Source of the DNA: Nansenia antarctica
Lineage: Eukaryota; Chordata; Actinopteri; Argentiniformes; Microstomatidae
Direction: 5' to 3'
DNA length: 64,000 bases
NCBI GenBank assembly: GCA_963989245.1
Contig: OZ022351.1
Coordinates: 21,278,616-21,342,615 of the forward strand
Notes under the pieces: model-generated
The model's database searches: none
Told to the model about the DNA's origin: nothing
The model's input: only the letters and a program-made list of their open reading frames with translations
Translations under genes and position numbers: made by a program
In this document: one piece after another, positions 40,001 to 52,400 of the stretch
Position numbering within the stretch: the stretch's first letter is position 1
Layout of the letters: every line of letters begins with the position of its first letter

Positions 40001-43000
40001 GCTATGTTTCAAATGTGTGCATGAAAAGGGTATGCAAAACACATTCATAACATCTGACATAAACACTTTATAAGACAGTCACAGATTTTGTGTCAGAAGT
40101 ATTTATGTAACACCTATGGTGATTGTGAAAATAAAAGTCCCCCCAAACTATACATTTTTCTGTCGGAATTTGCCTACTTGGTATGATAGTTGTACATACT
40201 GTAGACTCGGCAATATGACATCACAGTACACCACAGGTTGAGTTCCTGCTCACAGACACAGATGTGAACAACCTCAAGCCCCTACCCTCTAGCTACTAAT
40301 ATGGCAATCATTTCATCTAGCTCTCTTATAGGCCAGATGACATTTTAACCATTTCACTAAATGCACCTATCCAATCTTAGGTCCACTCAAATGCATAGGG
40401 TATATGCAAATGCAAATGCAAAGGGTTTTGTGGTTGACAAATGGCATGAGTGACACAGTCTGGTGAAAGGGGTAATAAGTCATCAGCCCATTTAATGTTC
40501 TGACTTTCCTTTTGAAAAATGAAAATACATTTCAGCGTAGTTGAAAATCATTGACACACTCGCTAGTCAACTAACACAGCTTGTTTTGTGAGCCTGCTAA
40601 CAATGTAAAGTAGTGTTATACTTAACTAGGTAGCAGTGGGGATTACTCACTGAATTCATTGCATTGCAATATATGTTGGCTTGGCTTGACTTGCGAGTGT
40701 GTGTTGTGATTTTCAACAACGTTGAAACGTATTTCTGTGTCTGTCTGAAAATGTTCATTGGTTGCCGACTGGTTCCCCTTTTCACCAGACCGTGTCACAT
40801 AAATGGCAACATTCAAACATGCTGTGACTGACATTATTGACTGTGGGCTAGGGCTGCAACAACGAATCGATTAAATCGATAATAATCGATAACGAAATTC
40901 GTTGGCGACGAATGCCATTATCGATTCGTCGTTTTCTTTTTTTCAACTTTTTTTTTTTACTTATTTTTTTTTTTACTTATTTTTTTCCCATAACAAACCT
41001 ACTTCCTGTTGACGCACGCCACACTGTCTTGCGGCCGGTGTAGGCATCGCGAATCATAGCGCTACCTATGGCCGGAAAGGACAGAACCTATGACCGGAAC
41101 CGGAAAAGTGGGAAAATCCGGTACCTACACCGGCGCAGCGGCTACATTTAAATCATGCTACTCAAAAGCCTTGAGAGTGAAGCTGTCTGCTGTCTGCTGT
41201 CAGGACATGCTAGTGAGTTAGCTAGCAGGGTTAGCTCGCTGCTGCCGCTAGCTGACTGTCACTATGCTGCTCGTCCAGCTGTAGTCTGCGTAGCTGTGCT
41301 GAGAACCAGAGCACTAACTATGTTTCTATAGAGGAGGGTTACACTAACTATGTTTCTATAGAGGAGGGTTACACTAACTATGTTTCTATAGAGGAGGGTT
41401 ACACTAACTATGTTTCTATAGAGGAGGGTTACAGCTAACTTCCTATTGTTTTATTATATAAGTCCTGCTGGGCTCAGCCCTTCCATGGTCTCCTGCTCTC
41501 CATGCAAATGCGTTAGTGTGAGTTCTGGCGAAGCGTCAGCTAAATGACTGTAATGTAATGCGATAGCCAGTGAGTGTTTGCTCGCATTCATGAATTCAAT
41601 ATTGCATGACAAGTGTATTTAGCTAGCTGGCTAACGTCAGTGGTAGAGCAGAGGTGATAAGCTAAAGGCTAGCTAGTGGTAGCCTACCAAGCTACCCGTG
41701 AGTTAGAGTGAGACACTGACTGTAGCCTAGCCTATTGTATGGAGTGAGAGGACACATTGCATTGTTTTGGAGCATATCTGTTATATAAAAACATTAGTGT
41801 CTTGTCTGTAGCCTATATTGCACTTTGGGTTACTGACCTTTACATTAAGCAAAGTTATTACCTAAAACAATGCATGTATTGAGCTAGAGTTCAACTACTT
41901 TATTGAAACAATCTACCGCCATAGTCCATGGCCTGTTGTTAAACCTATTTGATGTAGCAAAGCCTTTTTTATTTATATTATTTTTTATTTTTTATTAATA
42001 CTTATTCATGTTGCACATGTATATGTATAGGCCTGGCTGATTTAGAAAACATAAAATAACATTTGCAAAATCAATCTTAAAAAAAAAAAAAAAAAAAACT
42101 TTTTTCTGTTTTTTGGGGTAATCGGTTTAATCGATTAATCGGGGGAAATCGGTTGATTAATCGATTATCGAAATAATCGTTAGTTGCAGCCCTACTGTGG
42201 GCAAATGTATACATACATACATACATACATACATACATACATACATACATACATACATACATACATACATACATACATACATACATACATACATACATAC
42301 ATACATACATACATACATACATACATACATACATACATACATACATACATACATACATACATACATACATACATACATACATACATACATACATACATAC
42401 ATACATACATACATACATACATACATACATACATACATACATACATACATACATACATACATACATACATACATACATACATACATACATACATACATAC
42501 ATACATACATACATACATACATACATACATACATACATACATACATACATACATACATACATACATACATACATACATACATACATACATACATACATAC
42601 ATACATACATACATACATACATACATACATACATACATACATACATACATACATACATACATACATACATACATACATACATACATACATACATACATAC
42701 ATACATACATACATACATACATACATACATACATACATACATACATACATACATACATACATACATACATACATACATACATACATACATACATACATAC
42801 ATACATACATACATACATACATACATACATACATACATACATACATACATACATACATACATACATACATACATACATACATACATACATACATACATAC
42901 ATACATACATACATACATACATACATACATACATACATACATACATACATACATACATACATACATACATACATACATACATACATACATACATACATAC

Positions 43001-45235
43001 ATACATACATACATACATACATACATACATACATACATACATACATACATACATACATACATACATACATACATACATACATACATACATACATACATAC
43101 ATACATACATACATACATACATACATACATACATACATACATACATACATACATACATACATACATACATACATACATACATACATACATACATACATGA
43201 ATACATTGTATAGCCTCAATTGAAACCTAAAATGCAAACTATGACTTTCTAGCTATCACTGGCCGTAGCCTAGTAGAAACAATAACTCCAGATTCATTAT
43301 ATCCATGCAGCTAGCTAACATCAGGTTCATTATATCCATGCAGCTAGCTAACATCAGGTTCATTATATCCATGCAGCTAGCTAACATCAGGTTCATTATA
43401 TCCATGCAGTTAGCTAACATCATTATATCCAAGCAGCTAGCTAACATCAGGTTCATTATATCCATGCAGCTAGCTAACATCAGGTTCATTATATCCAAGC
43501 AGCTAGCTAACATCAGGTTCATTATATCCAAGCAGCTAGCTAACATTAGGTTCATTATATCCATGCAGCTAGCTAACATCAGGTTCATTATATCCATGCA
43601 GCTAGCTAACATCATTATATCCAAGCAGCTAGCTAACATCAGGTTCATTATATCCATGCAGCTAGCTAACATCGGGTTCATTATATACATGCAGCTAGCT
43701 AACATCATTATATCCATGCAGCTAGCTAACAACAGGTTCATTATATCCATGCAGCTAGCTAACATCGGGTTCATTATATCCATGCAGCTAGCTAACATCA
43801 TTATATGCATGCAGCTATAGCTAACAACAGGTTCATTATATCCATGCAGCTAGCTAACATCGGGTTCATTATATCCATGCAGCTAGCTAACATCAGGTTC
43901 ATTATATCCATGCAGCTAGCTAACATCAGGTTCATTATATCCATGCAGCTAGCTAACATTATTATATCCATGCAGCTAGCTAACATCAGCTAAATCACAA
44001 AGCGCTCACAAAGCGAAGAGCACAGTTCATGTTGTAACTTTTCCACTCTGGCACCATGAGTTCACATTGAACATATTTGATGTGGTTGAAATGAGATTTA
44101 TTTAGCCTTTATGAATCAATCAAAACATTTTATATACCATGTGCAATGACGATAATGAAACAAATATGTATATGTACTGTAACCAAAATGTTGCAAATAT
44201 TGGAATAGAGAACTATTCAATTTCATCACCAAAATAATAACATGTTCTATCCACACAGAGATTACTGGGAAAATTCCAGAGTCAGGTAATTCTAGCTCCT
44301 TTCACATCAATTATGATTGAATGTTAACATGGAATTTGTCATTCAACTATTGTTGTATTCTGTGTGTTTTTGTTTGAATACTGATACACCCATCATTTTA
44401 CATTTCTCTCCTCTACATAGTTTGGGGCCATAGTTTGGTTCATCATGGAGGTAATTTGAACAATGTTCTATATCCCATACATATTGTGTGGCTACATAAA
44501 TCAATGAATTAGTGATTGAGGGCATACACAGACAGTATGTACAGTAGATTTGTGAAATAGCTTTAATAACTTTGGACAAAGAAGATCAAATTGCAGGTTA
44601 GTTCATTATTACGGTTCAGTCCAGTTCATGATGGGATGCATGAGCATTCAAAGTATCAGAACAGTTATGCACAGTGTCTATCTTACCTTTTTTCAGAGGA
44701 TGTGACTCTCGACCGTGACACTGCACACCCCACCCTCACTCTATCTACTAGTGATAACAAATCTGTCAGGTGTGGAGCTCCACGTAAAGAAAAGGGCACT
44801 GAGAAGAGATTTGAGGAGAGACACTGTGTCCTGGGAACGGAGGGATACAACACAGGTAGCCATTACTGGGAAGTTGACCTGAGTAAGAAGACCCAGTGGA
44901 GTGTTGGAGTCGCCCAGGATCCAGAGAACAGAGGTCTCTCAAACCTCCAAACCTACCCAGGAAATGGCTACTGGAGCATATGTTTTGAAAAGGACGAACT
45001 GAAAACAGTTGAAGAGCCGCCATGTATCCTTCCCCCTGAACTGAAACCTGAGAAGCTGGGGGTGTTACTTGACTGTACAAGGAAGAAGATATACTTTTTT
45101 AATGTGGAAAAACGGTGTCTTATCCACTGTTTCGCTATGATTACGATTCCTACCAAGAAACTGTATCCATTCTTTGGCCCTTTGTTTAGTTGTAAGGAGG
45201 AACTCAAAATCTCACCTAAGGCTATTACACAATAG
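37004..45235 (+). CDS. Butyrophilin-like receptor, gene 3 (ten coding exons, 504 aa)
   Basis: Exons: 37004-37076, 37357-37704, 38575-38862, 39317-39436, 39605-39631, 39776-39811, 39904-39930, 44259-44285, 44421-44450, 44697-45235. The spliced frame is fully open, with domains in the same order as gene 1. Differences lie mainly in exposed parts. In IgV it has IRWFREGHFADYMYLYQ where gene 1 has IKWFREGHFVDYMYQYQ; in B30.2 it has SVRCGAPRK, HCVLGTEGYNT, DLSKKTQ and NLQTYPGNG. The C-terminus is KISPKAITQ, as in gene 2. The seventh intron (4.3 kb) holds a hAT element and about 1 kb of (ATAC)n. A poly(A) signal follows at 45,691. Ligand and cell type are unknown. Confidence 0.85.
40450..40799. mobile_element. 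Palindromic MITE, gene 3 copy
   Basis: Homologous to 13,209-13,529, with a slightly longer centre (GTGAGCCTGCTAACAATG) that resembles the gene 0 copy at about 1,180-1,205. Confidence 0.6.
40849..42194. mobile_element. hAT-type element, 1.35 kb, 8-bp TSD, gene 3 only
   Basis: The ends are TAGGGCTGCAAC and GTTGCAGCCCTA, followed inward by ATCGAT-rich inverted sequence. The target CTGTGGGC is duplicated exactly (40,841-40,848 and 42,195-42,202). Genes 1 and 2 keep the single site (CTGTGGGCAAATG). No transposase is encoded. It contains a 30-bp repeat in four copies. Confidence 0.92.
41311..41432. repeat. 30-bp tandem repeat, four copies
   Basis: The unit contains ACTAACTATGTTTCTATAGA and GGAGGGTT. 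The four copies are identical by eye, inside the hAT element. Confidence 0.9.
42209..43198. repeat. (ATAC)n microsatellite, about 990 bp
   Basis: A perfect tetranucleotide tract of about 247 copies. The equivalent sites in genes 1 and 2 (13,610-13,660 and 30,600-30,650) have only a few broken ATAC units. Confidence 0.97.
43293..43990. repeat. Minisatellite of CCATGCAGCTAGCTAACAT units, gene 3
   Basis: About 22 units of 26 or 33 bp, the longest of the three homologous arrays. Variants include CCAAGCAG, ACATCGGG and one GCTATAGC interruption at 43,813. Confidence 0.9.
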
Positions 45236-45690
45236 ACTTACCCTCCAAGCTCTGACAAGTGTTAGTGTAGTATATTTTACTTGAACACACACATGCATGC
45301 ATGGACTGTATTACTTAGGGTTAGGCTTTTTGGCTATGGAAGAATGTCTGCTGACAAAGGGGTGTTTTATGACATCTTGTAAACACATCCTTTTGTCTCA
45401 AGAGCCATTATGTTTTTTGCCTCAGGAAGTGTTGTCCTTATATGGGCATTTTAGGATGACTTCCTGTGAATCTGCCCTGACCTTTAACCTGGAATGACTT
45501 TAGGCCAGAGTGACATCATAGGTGACTGCCCCACTTTCACACTCAGGTCACCAACGACAGTGGTTGTGATAGGCCTTTGTTTGAAACGGTATTTACATAT
45601 TGTGGCTGATATAGACCAGCCCCTGGCATGCCTCTCTTCTCTCTTGACCACCATCAGCCAGCTCTCATATTTTGTAACCTGTATACTTTA

Positions 45691-45696
45691 AATAAA
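45691..45696 (+). other. Candidate poly(A) signal, gene 3
   Basis: AATAAA in CTTTAAATAAATCG, about 455 bp after the stop codon, conserved with gene 2. Confidence 0.45.
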
Positions 45697-46530
45697 TCGT
45701 CTTGAAACCTCAGAAGTATATTATTGATTATTATCCAACAAGTAACTTAAGAAAGATACAACATTAATGTACTAGATGGTACATGATAGACAAGGTAATT
45801 GGGATGTGAACATTTACTCAAGTCCACAAGTACTCGTACCTGGACTCATAATCGATTCTGAAATATCCATTCTTGAAAATACTTTTTTTGCTTTTTGTAA
45901 GAAGGCTTCGTCTAAGCCTTGTATGGTACAACTTTGACCTGGTAGAACATGAAATGCGGCATTATTGTTTTTTCTTGTCAGCCGCGAGAGAGCCACAGTG
46001 GGAGCGGCATGTGCGCTCACTCACTCACACATGCACACTTTCTATTTTGTTATGGATGATGACGTTGGTGAAGTGACTCTAATTGTCAGTATATGGAGGG
46101 CAATTTATTTTATAGCATTTAAGCTCCACATCTTCCATTTATATGTATGCATGTACTTTGCAGAAATCCAAGTTATGTGCTTTTCAGAATGGATTAGTTA
46201 GATTGCACTTTGACCTTTTTTGTTTTGAAGTTTTGTAATAACAGCAAATATGAATGAACATATGTAGACATTTCCTTTTTACAAATCAGCATAATGTCAA
46301 ATAAACAAAACAGAAAAGACATGTTTTGAAATCAACTTAATTTAAATTGAGGACACTCCTTTGATTAGAGTATTCCCACTAGCTTTGAACTCACATGCCA
46401 ATAATACGTCTTTAGTTCTATGACACAATAACAGGTCTGACAGTAATAGTCCCACATTACAAGCTATACCAATGTTTTTGGGCAGACAAAGGGGATTCTT
46501 CATGTTCTTGACTCTGAATAGAGTCAATTT

Positions 46531-46664
46531 TGTTCAATGCTCCATGGTGAGACAAGAGGGCAGATCTCATTTTCATAACCTGGTCTATTGTCAGATGAGT
46601 GACTGAGTGAGCCGTCCTCTGCATTATAGAAAGTCACCTTCTTCTCCTGCCAATCCAGACACAT
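46531..46664 (-). pseudogene. Antisense B30.2 exon relic downstream of gene 3
   Basis: Same relic as at 25,546 and 35,696, with a small deletion at its low-coordinate side. Confidence 0.6.
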
Positions 46665-46744
46665 TCACTAAATGCAGGTCAATGCATTCCATCATATTCA
46701 GCTGTCATAGATATTAAAATATGACCATAAACTGTACTGCTGCA

Positions 46745-47690
46745 TGCCAAAAAAAAGCCTCTTTACTTGTTATAGTATATACAGTATACTGTAGTGGAAC
46801 ATTCATTGGTGAGTTGAAACAGTTAAAATGCAACTATATTCATGCCAAATAGTTGGAAGTGTTATCAGTGCATCATTCAGACTGATTGTAAGACTTTCTC
46901 TTCTCTCACACCAGATTACAGGGAGCTCACCCTTGTTGTCCCTTCCGACCCTGTAGTTGCCTCCACTGGCCATGACATCATTCTACCCTGTCACCTCTCT
47001 CCTCAAACTAGTGCTGTTGCCATGGATATCAGGTGGTTCAGGGAGGGATTTTATGAAATAAAATAACATGCATCCAATCATAAGTGTTATTTTGTATTTC
47101 AAATTAGCTTATTTAAACATTTTAAAACAGTTTTACAAATATCAGTTTCATCCATTACGTCTGGTACAAATAGGATCTGTTCTCATTTGTGTCAGTACAA
47201 TAAGTGGATTGATGATTGTATTAATCAGTACAAATGATTACAGATATGCCATCCTGATCAAAAAGTAACAGAAAATATCTCTTCTAAATATTTGACATAA
47301 TACATCTTGAAAGATCTGTAGATGGCAGCAGACATTGAAAAACTCGGCAGTTTAACCAAATCCGCTTTTATTGTGAAATCACCTCATCTCATCTTGTGTT
47401 GTCATCCTCTGATGGCTTTTGATCCAGACTTGCCATGAAAGAACCTCTTCAAATCCCCTATTGAATATATTTAGCAATAAGGTACTGTATATTGGATATA
47501 GTGTTTATTTGTACTTGTTTTGAGCAAGCCGGCACTGATCAGTGGGTATGTAAACTAAGTTTATGTGACCCAAAATGGCTTTACGAATTACAGAAGATTG
47601 TTGCTTAAAGGAAGAGAACTGCTTAAAATCTAACCTTGTAACCAGGCTATCAAACCTTACATTACACCAACACAAATACCACCTCGATTG
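46745..47690 (+). pseudogene. Butyrophilin-like gene 4 relic (truncated IgV)
   Basis: The sequence matches the genes 1-3 unit but starts abruptly after CTGCTGCAT, so promoter, 5' UTR and leader exon are deleted. The IgV exon starts normally after the acceptor at 46,914 (DYRELTLVVPSDPVVAS) but breaks at about 47,048, inside IRWFREG, and joins intron sequence (TTTATGAAATAAAATAAC). Homology stops near 47,690 in the intron before the second Ig exon. No product is expected. Confidence 0.8.
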
Positions 47691-47757
47691 TGCTCCAGTG
47701 TTGGATTGTATCCAAGTGTCTGCACCAGTAAATGTACAGTATATAGAACTTGTGTGT

Positions 47758-48066
47758 GTGTATACTCACCAAATACATTATTAGGAACACTATACAATGT
47801 TATGTTCATGAAACCAGTTTGAGACGACTGCTTTGTGTCATGGTGCGTTATCATGCAGGAAGTAGCCATTAGAATATGGGTACATTGTGGCCATGGAGGC
47901 ATGCACATGGTCAGCAACAATACTGAAATAGGCTGTGGCATTCAGGCGATGATTGATTGGTATTAACGGGTACAAAGTGTGCCAAGAAAACATTCCCCAC
48001 ACCATTACACCACCTGAATGAATGAGAAGGTGTAACAGGTGTTCCTAATAAAGTGTCCAGTGACTG
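47758..48066. mobile_element. Short inverted-repeat element (ATTAGGAACAC ends)
   Basis: ATTATTAGGAACAC near the left end is mirrored by GTGTTCCTAATAAAG near the right end, with TATACTCACCAA and GTCCAGTGACTGTATA outside. This resembles a widespread fish DNA-transposon repeat that usually carries CTTTATTAGG...ACAC termini. No coding sequence is present. Confidence 0.5.
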
Positions 48067-49199
<1,133 letters not shown>

Positions 49200-49227
49200 T
49201 TATTCATCGTCATCATCGTCATCATCG

Positions 49228-49268
<41 letters not shown>

Positions 49269-49269
49269 G

Positions 49270-49304
<35 letters not shown>

Positions 49305-49374
49305 GTCATCATCATCATCATCATCGTCATCATCATCGTCATCATCATCATCATCATCGTCGTCGTCATCGTCG

Positions 49375-49409
<35 letters not shown>

Positions 49410-52400
49410 GGGGTCGATCTTCCCGGACAGCACGTCTTCGATCCATTCCTCCAACTCATCTGCAGTCGGCATGTCTTCATCGTCGTCCATCTCCAGCCAC
49501 ACACTGTCGGCCTGCGAGAGAAAACACACAAACACACGCACAGTGAGACCTCCCTAATACTTGAGACACAGAGAAACCTCCCTCGAGACAATATGAAGAC
49601 TCAACGGGCTATAGGCGTGCTATCATTGAGACTGAAGACCCGCGGCTCGGGTGAGAAGATCATCATATTAGACCAACAGCAGCCTTGAAGTGCAAAGAGA
49701 CAGCAGTAGTAGAACCTGATGAAAGAGGATAAGAGAGACAGAAAACAGACAAGAAAAGGACTACTTACATCCTCTACGTCCACAACGCCGATTTGGGGGG
49801 AAGAGAGGTCAATTCCGAAGGTCTTCTCCCAGTAAGGCACAAGCTAAAAGGAAACAGAGAGCGGTGAGGAAAATGGAATGAAAAAAGATAAAAAGATAAG
49901 ACACTAATCAGGACAACTGTTGTGTGCTCTAGTATTCAAACATTAAAAAACATGTTCACTACATGACATAGTCGAACGTCAACTAATATATTTAATCTGT
50001 ACAATGACACATGCATAGTCGAACGTCAGCTAATATGTTTAATCAGTACATATGACACGTCCATTACAGCCATAGCTAGAGATGATAGATCTTACCAGGG
50101 GGAAATCGTCTGGGTCGATCCAGATGATGCTGAGGTCAGGGTTGTCAGTGTTCTCGCGGGCCACCTCTTTCAGGATCTCCAGGAACTCATAACCGTCTGG
50201 GAAAAGGTCAAAGGTCATGTGCTGTAGTCTTTACACAACGAACGTCATCTGGGCCGTACCACCAGACAGGTGACTGTATATGACAGGTAACTGTATTATG
50301 ACAGGTGACTGTATTATGACAGGTGACTGTATTATGACAGGTGACTGTATTATGACAGGTAACTGTATTATGACAGGTAACTGTATTATGACAGGTGACT
50401 GTATTATGACAGGTGACTGTATTATGACAGGTAACTGTATTATGACAGGTGACTGTATTATGACAGGTGACTGTATTATTGGGGGGAAATCAGTGTGATG
50501 ATGTCACAGCATGTTACCTGGGTCATCCTCCTCAGCGAAGGCAACGATGTGCTCTCCATCAATGTCATCCTCCTGGAGGGTCGAATAGGGATGAAGGATG
50601 AGAGGTCATACACTCTTATACTAACATACTAATCTATAATATATAGTGTATATACATTATATTATACATACTAACTATTAGTATGTATATAGTGTACAGT
50701 GTATATACTTTTTTATTTTTTCCCTTGCAGACAACATAGTGCAAAAAAAGAGGGCAGCCTTGAAATATAAACAGGCTAGTTTGTCTCAGCAACTGGCTGA
50801 AAGACAAGAAGCAGAAGCAGACCAATGGGTTTGTTGTTACTGTGAAGGGTACTGTTTTTGTTGTCACCATTTTAGATGGCACTTGCGACTTTATGTTATA
50901 AACTGATGGTCTGTTTATTATTTTGACCAAGGATATTTGGGTGGGTAGGGGAGGGTGGGGAGAGTAACATTAAGTTAGGTACATTGTGTGATCTGTTGGC
51001 CTGTGTAGCTAAAATAAACAGGATTTTGCTGCTTTAAATGTATATATATGTCTATTGTAATTGATTCACTACAAATCCATTTGAATTGAAAACTGTTGCT
51101 TCTCGTGTCAAATATTGATATGCGATTAAAATGCGATTAATTTCTATTAATCTATTAATTTATTAATTTATAATTACAAAGCCTCTAATTATTTAGAAAA
51201 AAAAATGTTAATCACATCCCACCTCTAATATATACAGTATATTATATTAGATATATACTGTAGTAAATGAGGAATTCTTACCCAGGTCTCATACATGCTG
51301 TGGGGCTCAAGCTTCCTCAGGGTGGGCCTGCAATGAGAATGACAGAAAAACAAAACATCAGTCTTTACTCCTTCCTATGTCCGTACACGTATGATCTGTA
51401 TCCTGTACGGCCTAGCCTGGCGGTTGTTCTGGTCTCCCATATCATCACCTGTCGTGCTCCTCGATGTAGTCCACGAGTTCAGCCTCCATGTAGGGCTTCC
51501 CTGGGATGGTGACGGGCTCCTCCATGAAAGGCTCGTAGAAGTCGACCTCGTTAAGGTTCAGCTTCAGCTTCTTGGCAAGCTGGGGTGGGGGGGGGGGGGG
51601 GGGGACAGGTAGGGAGTCAGGAGGGGACAGGTAGGGAGGGAGAGTTAAAGAGGTTAGATCAGCAGTGGGGGTAAAGGAGAGATTGCAGCAGGGGAGGCAG
51701 GTGAAGGTAGAAACAGGAGGACAGGCGTGTCTTGTAGTGGAATGGAATGGAATGAGGAATAGTGTTTGATACCATTCCTCATTCCATTCTATTCCATTCC
51801 ATGCATAATAAGCAAGCCCTCCGATAGCTACCTCCACCAGGCTCCCCTGGTTAGCAGAGATAGTGTATGCACATCCAGCACGTTTTACATGTTCATCAAG
51901 TGTGTTCGGGTGTCTTCCGGTTATGGTGTGGTATAACATAATCAGATAAAGGAAAAAATCGAGTCTATGAAAAGTCTAAACAATGTGGGTGAATCTTAGT
52001 TTTTCTTTCCAGACAGTGGGAGACATGGATACAGTATATCATGTTTGGAACATGCTATCGCTTGTCCTGTCTGTCTTAGTTGGTAGAGCCATGGTGGCAG
52101 CAAAGCTTAGGTTGGGGGTTAGATTCCCGCTGGGACCATATATACAAAAAATGTACACCTGCACATCTTACTGTATGTACTATAAGTAGCTTTGGATAAA
52201 AGCGTCTACTAAAAGGCTCCCTGTGTCTCCGTACCTTGGCGTTAAAGGTGGCGTAGAACTTGATGAAGGGGTGGAACTCCTCGGCAGCATCATCATACTC
52301 AATGAAATCTGGAGAGATCAAAACGACACGAACCTCTGAAAATACTCATCACATATTCAGGCATTGTTTGAAAGACAGAAATGAAAAGATTTACTGTCAC

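Noticed and set aside
42077..43237. Long YVCM and YIHT repeat frames on both strands
   Set aside because: Translations of the (ATAC)n microsatellite; no start context, domain or conserved equivalent in the sister copies.
43293..43990. Possible CRISPR-like array (regular core with alternating intervals)
   Set aside because: The intervals are not unique spacers, the host is eukaryotic, no cas genes exist, and unit lengths alternate between two values as in a minisatellite.
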